A stretch of 64,000 nt of DNA from Terriglobia bacterium (GCA_020073615.1 JAIQEX010000003.1:1-64000); one strand, 5' to 3'. Counted from the stretch's first letter, positions 46,719 to 55,363 are shown. Made by a program: numbers and translations. The notes: generated by a model from the letters alone, not told the origin.

Positions 46719-47234
46719 TTAACCACGGCACGGCTGGTGCTTCGCCAAGGGCGAGACCCACGCGTACAGGATCACGGCTGCCGCGAGGAAAGGCAGCGCC
46801 GGCGTAAACCCGGCGAAAAGACCCACTCCCAGCGCTGCCAGTAGCCCGGTAAGGGGCACGAGCAAGGCGGGAGTTTCGGGCCAGCCCAGGCGCCTCATGA
46901 CCGTTGCACTGGCGGTGAAGAACACCAGGTCGCCCTCACCAATGACGGGAACGAGCGTCCCTTTCCACCATATCGAGACGGCGAAATACTGGAGCAGCGG
47001 GACACCGTGGGGGTGGAGCGCCTGGCCGGCGAGCCACCGCGAGGGGCCGGCAAGCGTGGAGATCAGGTCCACGATGGCAGCGACGGCCAGCATGGTCACC
47101 AGGGCGCCCCCGGAACGGACCTGGCGGCTCAGGAGCGTCCCGGCGAACAGGGCGGCGGACAGGACAGTTCCGCCGGTCACCAGGATGTTGGCGGGGAAGA
47201 GGGCGAGCGCCAGCGCGCAAAACGCGAGCGACAC
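46719..47234 (-). CDS. Compact presenilin-like (GxGD) intramembrane aspartyl protease candidate
   Basis: 171 aa, GTG start, ~6 hydrophobic segments. Three elements match the presenilin/SPP active site in order and spacing: Asp56 in a membrane segment (LAVAAIVDLIST; the family has YD or xD there), G99-E-G101-D102 (VIGEGDLVFF; presenilin GLGDFIFY), and P145-A-L147 (FTPALPFL; the family PAL motif). The Asp-to-GxGD distance (~45 residues) and GxGD-to-PAL distance (~45) agree with the family as I know it. The protein lacks the first helices and large loops of presenilins. A type IV prepilin peptidase (also GxGD) is less likely because of the PAL motif and the missing N-terminal zinc domain. Function is untested. 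It ends a gene string with a GNAT and a sugar isomerase-like protein. Confidence 0.6.
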   Translation of the reverse strand: MSLAFCALALALFPANILVTGGTVLSAALFAGTLLSRQVRSGGALVTMLAVAAIVDLISTLAGPSRWLAGQALHPHGVPLLQYFAVSIWWKGTLVPVIGEGDLVFFTASATVMRRLGWPETPALLVPLTGLLAALGVGLFAGFTPALPFLAAAVILYAWVSPLAKHQPCRG

Positions 47235-47310
47235 AACGGCCAGGCGGTTCTGTTTGGTGGGAGCCGCTGGCGCAAGCAGCCTGGTGCCGCAGTACTCTGA
47301 GTGCCGCGGT

Positions 47311-47757
47311 TCACGGACGGATTACAAAGCTGTAGCCGTGGCGTTCGAAGCCGAGAGAGTCGTAGAAGCGGTGCGCGGCGGTGCGTGGCAGGCCGCTCGA
47401 AAGCATCAGCTTATAGCAGCCGGCCGCCTGGCACTGCGCGCGCGCGTGGTGCATCATGGCCCGGCCGACGCCTTGCCTTTGATGCACCGGGGAGACGGCG
47501 ACGTCTTCGACCACGCCCGTCCGCGCGCCCCGCTTGGCGAGGTTGTCCATCGTCAGCAGGGCGTAGGTGCCGGTGATCGCTCCCTCTACCAGGGCCACGA
47601 AGACGCGGTAGTCCGGGTACCGGCGGAAACGGGCGAAGTGCGCGCGCGCCTCTTCCAGGGTGAACGGCCGCCCGCCGTCGATTCCCGCCTCCTCGTAGAG
47701 GCGAAGAATCTCCGCCAGGTCGGATTCCGCAGCCTCCCGGATGGCGACCTCGCTCAC
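47311..47757 (-). CDS. GNAT-family N-acetyltransferase
   Basis: 148 aa, GTG start. Typical GNAT order: IREAAESDLAEILRLYEEAG (helices 1-2), ALVEGAITGTYALLTMDNL, GVVEDVAVSPVHQRQGVGRAMMHHA with the acetyl-CoA loop Q-R-Q-G-V-G, and a C-terminal AHRFYDSLGFERHGYSF. The acceptor substrate is unknown. It begins 12 bases after the sugar isomerase-like gene on the same strand and precedes the presenilin-like gene by 76 bases. Confidence 0.88.
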   Translation of the reverse strand: MSEVAIREAAESDLAEILRLYEEAGIDGGRPFTLEEARAHFARFRRYPDYRVFVALVEGAITGTYALLTMDNLAKRGARTGVVEDVAVSPVHQRQGVGRAMMHHARAQCQAAGCYKLMLSSGLPRTAAHRFYDSLGFERHGYSFVIRP

Positions 47758-47769
47758 CGGACCATGCCC

Positions 47770-48729
47770 CTACACCCACCACGCCGCGGCCGGCTGCTCG
47801 CGCATGACGATGGCGTTCAGAAACGAGGCCGCTTTGGTAAGCCCTTCCTCGGGCGATAGAATGCTGTCCTCGTGCTCGATGGAAAGCACGTAGTCGTAGC
47901 CGAACATGCGCAGCGTGGAAGCGAACTCCTTCCACCACTCCTCGCCGTGGCCGTAGCCGCAGGTGCGGAAGATCCACGCGCGGTTGCGTTCGTCGGTGTA
48001 GCTCTTGGTGTCGAGCACGCCGGTGAGCGGCAGGTTGCGCTCGTAGATCTGAGTATCTTTGGCGTGGACGTGGAAGATGGCGTCGCCCAGCACGCGAATG
48101 GCGGCGATGGGGTCGATCGACTGCCAGAACATGTGGCTGGGGTCGTAATTGCAGCCGATCGATTTGCCGGCGATGGCGCGCAGTTTCAACATGGTCTCGG
48201 GGCTGTAGACCACGAATCCGGGGTGCATTTCGATGCCGACTTTCACGCCGTGGTCGGAGGCGAACTGCGCATGCTTCGTCCAGTAGGGCGCGACCACCTT
48301 GTCCCATTGCCACTTGAGGATCTCGAGATAGTCGGGCGGCCAGGGACAGGTCACCCAGTTGGGCCACTTCGAGGCTGGGGAATCGCCGGGGCAGCCGCTG
48401 AAATCGATCACCACGGGCACGCCCAGCTTCTCGGCGAGGCGAATCGTCTTGCGGCTCACTTCCTGGTCGTGTTTGGCGCGCGCCTTGTCGGGATGCAAAG
48501 GGTTTCCATGGCTGCTCAGCGCGCTGATGGTGAAGCCGCGATCGGCGAGCTTGCTCTTGAAGTCGTTGAGCTCGGTCTTGTTGTCGAGCATGGAGAGCTT
48601 GCAGTGGGCATCGCCGGGATAGTTTCCGGTGCCGAGCTCCACGGTGTCGATATGGTTGCTCTCTAACTTTTTTAGAACATCGTCCAGGGACAACTGCGAC
48701 AACAGCGGGGTGAATACGCCGACTCTCAC
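47770..48729 (-). CDS. Sugar phosphate isomerase/epimerase family protein
   Basis: 319 aa, GTG start with an AAGGAGAT ribosome site. The xylose-isomerase-like TIM barrel (AP endonuclease 2 family) shows VELGTGNYPG, ISALSSHGNPLHPD, a VVIDFSGCPGDSP strand, a GVKVGIEMHPGFVVYSPETM metal strand (Glu), NYDPSHMFWQSIDP, HVHAKDTQIYE and LSIEHEDSILSPEEG. These Glu/Asp/His positions are the usual divalent-metal ligands. Probably a cytoplasmic sugar or inositol-related isomerase; the substrate is not known. Confidence 0.9.
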   Translation of the reverse strand: MRVGVFTPLLSQLSLDDVLKKLESNHIDTVELGTGNYPGDAHCKLSMLDNKTELNDFKSKLADRGFTISALSSHGNPLHPDKARAKHDQEVSRKTIRLAEKLGVPVVIDFSGCPGDSPASKWPNWVTCPWPPDYLEILKWQWDKVVAPYWTKHAQFASDHGVKVGIEMHPGFVVYSPETMLKLRAIAGKSIGCNYDPSHMFWQSIDPIAAIRVLGDAIFHVHAKDTQIYERNLPLTGVLDTKSYTDERNRAWIFRTCGYGHGEEWWKEFASTLRMFGYDYVLSIEHEDSILSPEEGLTKAASFLNAIVMREQPAAAWWV

Positions 48730-48817
48730 GTGGGATCTCCTTGGTGGATTTTCAGAATCAAGAACAGAATATCACGCGCCTGGCCGGCGGCCGGCAATTT
48801 GGGGGATGATAGGTCCC

Positions 48818-50446
48818 ATGGCAAGACGTTTTTCGACGTTCGCGGTATTACTGGCGGCCTGCTGGTGCGCACCGGTCGCCCGGGCGCAGGGCGAGCCCAA
48901 ATTCGAGATCTCCTTTCCGCCGTCGGCGCACGCGGGGCCCATCACGGGGCGCGTCTTCGTGGCGCTGGCGAAACGCGAGATGCCGGAGCCGATCGCGCAG
49001 GTGGGCTCCTGGAACGGGCAGACGCCGTTTTTCGCCGCCGACGTGGAGGAGCTTGCGCCCGGAACGCCGGCGGTAATCGGCAGGCGCGCGGTGGGGTTTC
49101 CCGCGAGCAGCCTGAAGGACATTCCGGCGGGCGATTACTACGCGCAGGCGCTGGTGAACGTGTACACGCAGTTTCACCGCTCCGACGGTCACATTATCTG
49201 GGCGCACATGGACCAGTGGGAGGGCCAGCACTTCACGCGCTCGCCGGGAAATCTGACGAGCGAGGTGCAGAAGGTGCATCTCGATCCGGCCGCCGGTTAC
49301 GGCGTGAAACTGGAGCTCACCAGGACGATTCCGCCGGTCCAGGCGCCGCCCGATACGGCGTGGGTGAAGCGCATCAAGATTCAGAGCGCGCTGCTGACGA
49401 AGTTCTGGGGGCACGCGATGTATCTGGGCGCCACGGTGCTGCTGCCCAAAGGCTACGACGAGCATACGGGCGTGCGCTACCCCGCGATCTACATTCAGGG
49501 GCATTTTGGTTTGGGCGCGCCGTTCGGGTTCAGCGAGAAGCCGGCGACGGGCGGCGGACGCGGGGCGGCGGGCTACGAGTTCTACCAGCAGTGGACGGGG
49601 GAGGATTTCCCGCGCATGTTCGCGGTGACGTTCCAGCATCCCACGCCGTACTTCGACGACTCCTATGCGGTGAACTCGGCCAACGACGGCCCTTACGGCG
49701 ACGCGCTGCTCCAGGAGCTGATTCCGTACCTGGAGGAGCACTTCCGCATGATCCGGTCGCCCCATGCCCGCGTGCTTACGGGCGGCTCCACGGGAGGCTG
49801 GGAGTCGCTTGCGCTGCAGGTGTATCATCCCGATTTTTTCGGCGGCACCTGGACCATGTATCCCGACCCGATCGATTTCCGGCGTTACCAACTGGTGAAC
49901 ATCTACGAAGACGCCAACGCATTTCAGCCACCCGGGTTCGAGTACAACATTCCCGAACGGCCGCTGATGCGTACCGCGGAAGGACAGGTGACCGTGACCA
50001 TGCGCCAGATGTGCCAACTGGAGGAGGCTCTGGGGAGCAAGGGCCGCTCGGCGCAGCAACTGGAGGCGTGGGAGGCGGTCTACGGACCGGTGGGCGAGGA
50101 CGGCTACCCGCGCCCGCTGTGGGACAAGACGACCGGCAAGATCGATCGCGAAGTCGCCCTGTATATGCGCGACCATGGCTACGATCTGACTTACTATTTG
50201 AAGCAGAACTGGCCGAAGCTGGGCCTGCGGTTGAAAGGTAAGCTGCACTTATACGTCGGAGATATGGATAACTTCTATCTCAACCTGGCGGTCTACATGC
50301 TGGAAGAGTTTCTGAAGACCACCGATGCGGGCGCGACCTTCGAATACGGGCGTCCGATGAAGGGACACGGCTGGCAGCCCATGAGTAACGCCGAGTTAGT
50401 AAGAATGATGGCGGCGGAGATACAAAGGAACGCGCCGGGGCGGTGA
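48818..50446 (+). CDS. Secreted esterase (esterase D/enterochelin esterase-like)
   Basis: 542 aa. Signal peptide MARRFSTFAVLLAACWCAPVARAQ with AxA|Q cleavage. An N-terminal beta-rich region (~25-150) comes first, then the alpha/beta-hydrolase part: YPAIYIQGHFGLG, then VLTGGSTGGWESLALQVYHPDFFGG with the nucleophile in GGSTGG, then LYVGDMDNFYLN and a final GHGWQP His. The family contains Fes-like enterochelin esterases and feruloyl or acyl esterases. Substrate unknown. The ATG at 48818 is chosen for AGG spacing; an ATG at 48806 in the same frame gives 4 more residues. Confidence 0.85.
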   Translation: MARRFSTFAVLLAACWCAPVARAQGEPKFEISFPPSAHAGPITGRVFVALAKREMPEPIAQVGSWNGQTPFFAADVEELAPGTPAVIGRRAVGFPASSLKDIPAGDYYAQALVNVYTQFHRSDGHIIWAHMDQWEGQHFTRSPGNLTSEVQKVHLDPAAGYGVKLELTRTIPPVQAPPDTAWVKRIKIQSALLTKFWGHAMYLGATVLLPKGYDEHTGVRYPAIYIQGHFGLGAPFGFSEKPATGGGRGAAGYEFYQQWTGEDFPRMFAVTFQHPTPYFDDSYAVNSANDGPYGDALLQELIPYLEEHFRMIRSPHARVLTGGSTGGWESLALQVYHPDFFGGTWTMYPDPIDFRRYQLVNIYEDANAFQPPGFEYNIPERPLMRTAEGQVTVTMRQMCQLEEALGSKGRSAQQLEAWEAVYGPVGEDGYPRPLWDKTTGKIDREVALYMRDHGYDLTYYLKQNWPKLGLRLKGKLHLYVGDMDNFYLNLAVYMLEEFLKTTDAGATFEYGRPMKGHGWQPMSNAELVRMMAAEIQRNAPGR

Positions 50447-50459
50447 GCCGGGATGGCCG

Positions 50460-51611
50460 CTACAGGGCCTGCGGGGCCGATCCCAGGTGCACCTGCACTT
50501 TTTCAGTGCGGCCGTTGCGATAAACCGTCAGGTTCAAGATGTCGCCGCCGTGTTTGCGGTTCATCACGTGCTGCAGCGATTCGTTGCCCTGCGCCGGCTC
50601 GCCTTCCACCGCGGTGATGAGATCTCCGCCGACGCCAATCTGGTAATTGCCCACGATGACCACCTGGCGCGGGCCGCGCAATCCGGCAACGTCGGCAGGC
50701 GATCCGCGCTCCACGCGCTGGATCAACAGGCCGCCTTCGACGGGCAGGTGCAGGGCCTCGGCAAGATCGCCCGATACCGGGAAGGTGGCGATGCCGAGCG
50801 TGGGCCGCGAAATGTGGCCGCTCTTCTGGAACTCGTCGAGGATCGACTTGGCGCGGTTGATGGGCATGGCAAAGCCGATCCCGACATTGCTCTCGTTGGG
50901 GCCGTAGATCGCGGTATTGATGCCGATCACGTTGCCGCGCGAATCGAGCAGCGGTCCGCCGCTGTTTCCGGGATTGATGGCGGCGTCGGTTTGGACCATG
51001 CCTTCCAACTGCTGGTTGTCTTCAGTCTGGATGGTGCGGCCGAGCGAGCTGACCACCCCGGTGGTGAGCGTGCCGCCGAACTGGCCGAACGGATTGCCGA
51101 TGGCCAGCACCTTTTGCCCCACCACCAGGGAGTCGGAATCGCCCAGGTGCAGGGTGGGGAGCTTCCGGCCGGCCTCGATTTTGAGCAGGGCCAAATCGTC
51201 GCGGGCGTCGGTGAAGAGGACCTTGGCGCGGTACGATTTCTTGTCGGCCAGGGTCACCGTCACCTGCGCCGTGCCGCTCACGACGTGATTATTGGTAAGA
51301 ACCTCGCCGTCCGGGTTGACGATAAAGCCCGAACCGGCCCCGCGTACGGGATAAGCCTCGAAGAACCAGTTCTCGCGATACACGATCGAGGCGATATTGA
51401 CGGTGGCATCGCGGGCGCCGCGATAGATGTCGATATTGTTTTGCTCGTCGGGCGCAAAGCCGGGAGCGGCGGAAGCGGGCGCGCTCCACAGGCGTCCCAG
51501 AGAACGCGCCGGCGGAAAGACGCGCGCGAAATCCCAATGCGCCAGGGAAGTGACGTACACGAATGCGGCCACCATCAGGGCCGCCCAAAGGAAGGGTCGC
51601 AGAAGTCTCAT
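50460..51611 (-). CDS. htrA: HtrA/DegP-type serine protease with PDZ domain
   Basis: 383 aa. N-terminal membrane anchor (residues 7-24), then a trypsin-like domain with His109 (LTNNHVV), Asp138/139 (DARDDLALLKI) and Ser217 (NPGNSGGPL). One PDZ domain follows (~290-375, PTLGIATF.., VERGSPADVAGLRGP, GGDLITAVEGEPAQ). This is the DegS-like single-PDZ form, bound to the inner membrane with the protease in the periplasm, used for envelope stress quality control. It overlaps coaE by 4 bases (ATGA). Confidence 0.93.
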   Translation of the reverse strand: MRLLRPFLWAALMVAAFVYVTSLAHWDFARVFPPARSLGRLWSAPASAAPGFAPDEQNNIDIYRGARDATVNIASIVYRENWFFEAYPVRGAGSGFIVNPDGEVLTNNHVVSGTAQVTVTLADKKSYRAKVLFTDARDDLALLKIEAGRKLPTLHLGDSDSLVVGQKVLAIGNPFGQFGGTLTTGVVSSLGRTIQTEDNQQLEGMVQTDAAINPGNSGGPLLDSRGNVIGINTAIYGPNESNVGIGFAMPINRAKSILDEFQKSGHISRPTLGIATFPVSGDLAEALHLPVEGGLLIQRVERGSPADVAGLRGPRQVVIVGNYQIGVGGDLITAVEGEPAQGNESLQHVMNRKHGGDILNLTVYRNGRTEKVQVHLGSAPQAL

Positions 51612-52213
51612 GATTCAATGCTCCGTAACGCCTGGTAGACGGCCCGGGTCTGCCGTAGCGTATCTTGCTTTTCCCCGGATGTGTCTATGACGAAGTGGGC
51701 GAACTTTCGTTTCTCCGCCAGCGGCATCTGTCGGCTGAGGCGGGCGCGCACGTCGCTCGGGAGCGCACCGCCGCGGCGCAAGGCGCGCTCCACCTGCTGC
51801 TCTTCGGTGCAAGCCACCAGGATGATGCGGTCGAAACGCTTATAGCTGCCGGTTTCGATGAGAATGGCCGCCTCTACCACGGCGATTCCGCGGGGCTGGC
51901 GCAGGGCGAAGGCGGCGATGAGTTCTTCCTCGCGCCGCAGCACCGGCGGATGTACCAGGGCATTGAGCCGCGCCAGGCGCTCGGACGAGCCGAAGACGCG
52001 GGCGGCCAGAGCGGCGCGATCGATGCGGCCGCCGGGGTCTAGGATTTCCGTGCCGAATTCCCCCAGCACGGCCTCATGTGCTTCGCCGCCGGGGGCCAGC
52101 ACTTCGTGACCCAGCTCATCGGCCTGGATGAGCAGACAACCCAAACTCTCGAGCGATTCGCCCACAAATGTCTTCCCACAGGCGAGCCCGCCCGTGAGGC
52201 CCACTCTCAGCAT
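51608..52213 (-). CDS. coaE: Dephospho-CoA kinase
   Basis: 201 aa. P-loop LTGGLACGKT (7-16), LIQADELGHEVLAPG (substrate Asp), VEAAILIETG and the lid with RLSRQMPLAEKRKFAHFVIDTSG are all classic CoaE. It adds the 3'-phosphate to dephospho-CoA, the last step of CoA synthesis. The start overlaps the folD 3' end by 7 bases and the stop overlaps htrA, so folD-coaE-htrA is one transcript. Confidence 0.95.
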   Translation of the reverse strand: MLRVGLTGGLACGKTFVGESLESLGCLLIQADELGHEVLAPGGEAHEAVLGEFGTEILDPGGRIDRAALAARVFGSSERLARLNALVHPPVLRREEELIAAFALRQPRGIAVVEAAILIETGSYKRFDRIILVACTEEQQVERALRRGGALPSDVRARLSRQMPLAEKRKFAHFVIDTSGEKQDTLRQTRAVYQALRSIES

Positions 52214-53127
52214 AAGCCGGTCCGGCGCTCCGCGGAAGCCACGGTGTTGACCATGAGCATGGCGATGGTGAGAGGGCCGACGCCTCCGGGAACGGGCGTG
52301 TAGGCGGCGGCCACTTCGGCCACGTCGAGCGGATGCACGTCGCCGACCAGCAGGCTGCCTTTCTTATCGAAGGCGGCGAGCTTCGCGGGGGAACTCCGGA
52401 AGATACGCGCCGCCTCCGCGCGGCTGTCGATGCGGTTCATGCCGACGTCGATGACGGTGGCGCCGGGCCGGATGAACTCGGCGGTGATCATCGCCGGGCG
52501 GCCGATGGCCGCCACCAGAATCTCGCCCTCGCGGCAGACGGCGGCGAGCGAGGGAGTGCGCGAGTGGCAGATGGTCACGGTGGCGTGCTCGTGGAGCAAC
52601 AGCAGGGCCACGGGCTTCCCCACGATATCGCTGCGGCCGACTACGACGGCGCGCTTGCCGGCGATGGGAATACCGTACCGCTCGAGCAATTCGATGATTC
52701 CGGCGGGCGTGCAGGCCCGCGGCCCCGGCAAGCCGGCGACCAAATTGCCGACGTTGCAGGGGTGGAAGCCATCGACGTCCTTGGCCGGCGCCACCGCCAG
52801 CAGAATGCGCCGCGAGTCGACCTGCGCCGGCAGGGGGAGTTGCACCAGGATGCCGTCGATATCGTGGCGCGCGTTCAACTGTTCGACGATGGCGAGCAGC
52901 TCTTCGGTGGAGACTGAGCTAGGCGGCGTCACCGACTCGGAGTGGATGCCCAGATCGCGGCACGCCTTCACTTTGTTGCGCACATAGATTTCCGACGCCG
53001 GATGGTGGCCCACCAGCACCACCGCCAGACCCGGCGGCCGGCCGTGCGCGGCCAGCGCCGCCACGCGCGGCTTCAGCTCGTTTTGGATGTCGTCGCGCAC
53101 GCGCGTTCCGTCGAGGATCTGCGCCAT
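52207..53127 (-). CDS. folD: FolD: methylene-THF dehydrogenase/methenyl-THF cyclohydrolase
   Basis: 306 aa. Catalytic pieces: YVRNKVKAC (the general-acid Lys/Tyr), DGILVQLPLP, PAKDVDGFHPCN, GRSDIVGKPVALLLL (NADP loop) and the ending PVPGGVGPLTIAMLMVNT. It interconverts 5,10-methylene-, 5,10-methenyl- and 10-formyl-THF. The neighbour across the divergent promoter region, ftcD, produces 5,10-methenyl-THF from formiminoglutamate, a natural metabolic hand-off. MAQILDG at 53127 is a more typical start than the TTG 9 bases upstream. Confidence 0.95.
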   Translation of the reverse strand: MAQILDGTRVRDDIQNELKPRVAALAAHGRPPGLAVVLVGHHPASEIYVRNKVKACRDLGIHSESVTPPSSVSTEELLAIVEQLNARHDIDGILVQLPLPAQVDSRRILLAVAPAKDVDGFHPCNVGNLVAGLPGPRACTPAGIIELLERYGIPIAGKRAVVVGRSDIVGKPVALLLLHEHATVTICHSRTPSLAAVCREGEILVAAIGRPAMITAEFIRPGATVIDVGMNRIDSRAEAARIFRSSPAKLAAFDKKGSLLVGDVHPLDVAEVAAAYTPVPGGVGPLTIAMLMVNTVASAERRTGLC

Positions 53128-53197
53128 TCCTATCAATAATAGCGTGCGCGGCGGGCGCGCCCGGCCGGTGGGAAATGCGCGTTAGAATGTGAGATCC

Positions 53198-54607
53198 ATG
53201 GCGAGACAACTGGTGGAGTGTGTTCCAAACTTTTCCGAAGGGCGCGATGCCGCCAAAATGGACGCCATTGTCCAGGCGGTTCTTTCGGTGCCCGAGGTGG
53301 CGCTGCTCGACCGCGAGTCGGACGCCGATCACAACCGCGCGGTGCTGACGTTTGTCGGCCCGCCTGCCGCGGTGGCGGAAGCCGCTTTGCGCGCGGTGGA
53401 AAAGGCCGTGGCGCTGATCGACCTGACGAAGCACCAGGGGGCGCACCCGCGCATCGGAGCGGCCGACGTAGTGCCGTTCATCCCCATCGAGGGCGTCACG
53501 CTGGAGGACTGCGTCAAGCTGGCCGAGCGGGTGGGAAACGAAATCTGGAGCCGGTTCCAGGTGCCGGTCTACCTGTATGAAGCGGCGGCGCGGCGGCCCG
53601 ACCGCGTGAACCTGGAGAATATCCGGCGTGGGCAGTTCGAGGCGGTGGCGAAGGAAATGGGCGCGGTGGCCGACCGCCACCCCGACATCGGCGACCCGGT
53701 CTGCCATCCGACGGCGGGCGCCACGGTGGTGGGCGCCCGCAAATTCCTGATCGCGTACAACGTGAATCTGGGCACCGCCGACGTGGCGATCGCCAAGAAG
53801 ATCGCCAAGACGATTCGCTTTTCCTCGGGCGGTTTCCGCTACGTGAAGTCGATGGGGGTGACGCTGGCATCGCGCAACCTGGCGCAGGTTTCGATCAACC
53901 TGACCGATTTCGAGCAGACGCCCATGCACCTGGTCTACGAAACCGTGCGCCGCGAGGCGGAGCGCTACGGCGTGCCCGTAGTGGGCAGCGAGATTGTGGG
54001 GCTGATTCCGAAGAAGGCCATCGAAATGTCGGCCGAGTATTTCCTGCGCTATGAGAATTTCCGGCCGGAACTGGTGTTAGAGAACCGCATTGCCGAGGCC
54101 ATGGCGGCGCGCGGCGGCTTGCCGGAGTTCCTGGATGCGCTGGCCGCGCCCACGGCGACGCCGGGAGGCGGCAGCGCCTCGGCGGCGGCGGCGGCCATGG
54201 CGGCCGCGCTGGGCGCGATGGTGACGCGGCTGGCCAAGCAGGACAGCAGCGCATTCGAGGAGGACCGGCGCTTCTTCACGGACGCGGTAGAGCGGGATGC
54301 GGCGGCGTTTCAGCGGGTGATGGCGGCGTACAAGCGTCCCAAGGAGGAGCGCGGCCCGTTTGTGGAAGAGGCGCTGCACGGCGCGGCCGAAGTTCCGCTC
54401 GAAGTGCTGGAGCACGCCGCGGCAATGCAGGCGCGCCTGGAGAGCCTGCAGATTCCGGCGAAGTTCGGCTCCGATTTAGCGGTTGCGAAGGCGCTCACGG
54501 TGGCCGCCAAGGCGGGTGTGCTGGAGAACGTCCGCATCAACCTGGACTCCATCGGCGACGAAGCCTTCAAGGCTGCGGTGCAGGCGCGGCTGGGCGCGAC
54601 CGCCTGA
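53198..54607 (+). CDS. ftcD: Glutamate formimidoyltransferase/formimidoyl-THF cyclodeaminase (FtcD)
   Basis: 469 aa, bifunctional like mammalian FTCD. The transferase N-terminal half starts RQLVECVPNFSEGRD, then GAHPRIGAADVVPFIP, and continues through the C-terminal transferase part (~180-300, LASRNLAQVSINLTDFEQTP). The cyclodeaminase is all-helical (~310-465, PTATPGGGSASAAAAAMAAALGAMVTRLA). It moves the formimino group of formiminoglutamate (from histidine) to THF and releases ammonia, giving methenyl-THF. hutU and hutI are 3.2 kb downstream on the same strand, and hutH is not in the window. Confidence 0.94.
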   Translation: MARQLVECVPNFSEGRDAAKMDAIVQAVLSVPEVALLDRESDADHNRAVLTFVGPPAAVAEAALRAVEKAVALIDLTKHQGAHPRIGAADVVPFIPIEGVTLEDCVKLAERVGNEIWSRFQVPVYLYEAAARRPDRVNLENIRRGQFEAVAKEMGAVADRHPDIGDPVCHPTAGATVVGARKFLIAYNVNLGTADVAIAKKIAKTIRFSSGGFRYVKSMGVTLASRNLAQVSINLTDFEQTPMHLVYETVRREAERYGVPVVGSEIVGLIPKKAIEMSAEYFLRYENFRPELVLENRIAEAMAARGGLPEFLDALAAPTATPGGGSASAAAAAMAAALGAMVTRLAKQDSSAFEEDRRFFTDAVERDAAAFQRVMAAYKRPKEERGPFVEEALHGAAEVPLEVLEHAAAMQARLESLQIPAKFGSDLAVAKALTVAAKAGVLENVRINLDSIGDEAFKAAVQARLGATA

Positions 54608-54609
54608 TC

Positions 54610-54621
54610 TGAACGCGTTCA
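54610..54621. promoter_or_regulatory. Palindromic operator 1 of TetR gene
   Basis: TGAACGCGTTCA is a perfect 12-base palindrome located 2 bases after the ftcD stop and 9 bases before the -35 box of the TetR promoter. It shares TGAAC-NN-GTTCA with operator 2. Confidence 0.75.
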
Positions 54622-54630
54622 AAATAGTGG

Positions 54631-54660
54631 TTGACAGGCGCCTCCTTTCGCGCGTATCCT
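54631..54660 (+). promoter_or_regulatory. Promoter of the TetR cassette
   Basis: TTGACA (54631-54636), 18-base spacer and TATCCT (54655-54660). The expected start of transcription falls at or just inside operator 2, so the repressor would block both initiation and early elongation. The start codon is ~15 bases downstream of the expected start and has no clear Shine-Dalgarno. Confidence 0.8.
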
Positions 54661-54664
54661 GTTC

Positions 54665-54678
54665 TTGAACACGTTCAA
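54665..54678. promoter_or_regulatory. Palindromic operator 2 of TetR gene
   Basis: TTGAACACGTTCAA has perfect 6-base arms (TTGAAC/GTTCAA) with a 2-base centre. It lies between the -10 box and the ATG of the regulator gene. Centre-to-centre distance from operator 1 is 56 bases, about five helical turns. Confidence 0.75.
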
Positions 54679-54682
54679 TTCC

Positions 54683-55363
54683 ATGGCATCCCCGAAAGCG
54701 ACCCCCAAAGCGGAAGAGACTAGCCTGCGGATTCTGGAAGCCGCACTCGATCTGTTCCGGCAGGAAGGCTTCGACACCGCGACCATGCGCGACATTGCGC
54801 AGAAGGCGGGGGTCGCGACCGGCGCGGCGTACTACTACTATCCGTCCAAGGAAGCCATCGTCATGGAGTTCTACCGGCGCTCGTGCGCGGAGATGCAGCC
54901 GAAGATCGCGGCGTCGCTGGAAGGGGTGTCCGGCCTGGAAAGGCGGCTGCGCGAGGCGATTCGCGTCAAATTCGCGCACTTCACGCCCAACCGCGGGGTG
55001 CTGCGCGCGCTGCTGCGCAACGGCGCAGACCCGCGGCATCCGCTGTCGCCGTTCAGCCCGCAAACCAGCGAGATCCGCGACATCGACGTCGCCTGGTTCC
55101 GCCGCATTCTGGACGATTGCGGCATGCGGATTCCACGCGACCTCGCGCCGCACCTGCCGGGCGTGCTGTGGTTCTTCCAGATGGGCGTAATTTATTTCTG
55201 GGTGATTGACGATTCGCCCGGCCAGACGCGGACGGCGCGGCTGCTGGAGCTGGCCGCGAAGAGCGTGGTTTTTCTGATCCGCATTTCCGCGCTGCCGCTC
55301 ATGCGGCCGCTGCGCAAAACCGCGCTCGAACTGATCGGCATCGCGAAAGGAGGCAGGCCGTGA
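54683..55363 (+). CDS. TetR-family transcriptional regulator
   Basis: 226 aa with the ATG at 54683. The N-terminal HTH is SLRILEAALDLFRQEGFDTATMRDIAQKAGVATGAAYYYYPSKEAIV, the TetR signature. The helical ligand domain extends to ~226. The promoter with twin TGAAC-NN-GTTCA palindromes upstream points to autoregulation. It is first of a coupled set with a membrane/SRPBCC protein, an SRPBCC protein and an epimerase, so it probably controls these, perhaps in response to a lipophilic compound (inference). The GTG of the next gene overlaps its stop. Confidence 0.9.
   Translation: MASPKATPKAEETSLRILEAALDLFRQEGFDTATMRDIAQKAGVATGAAYYYYPSKEAIVMEFYRRSCAEMQPKIAASLEGVSGLERRLREAIRVKFAHFTPNRGVLRALLRNGADPRHPLSPFSPQTSEIRDIDVAWFRRILDDCGMRIPRDLAPHLPGVLWFFQMGVIYFWVIDDSPGQTRTARLLELAAKSVVFLIRISALPLMRPLRKTALELIGIAKGGRP

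Noticed and set aside
46719-47234. Type IV prepilin peptidase identity for the GxGD membrane protein
   Set aside because: No N-terminal zinc-type Cys domain, no pilus genes nearby, and a PAL motif typical of presenilins; kept only as an alternative.
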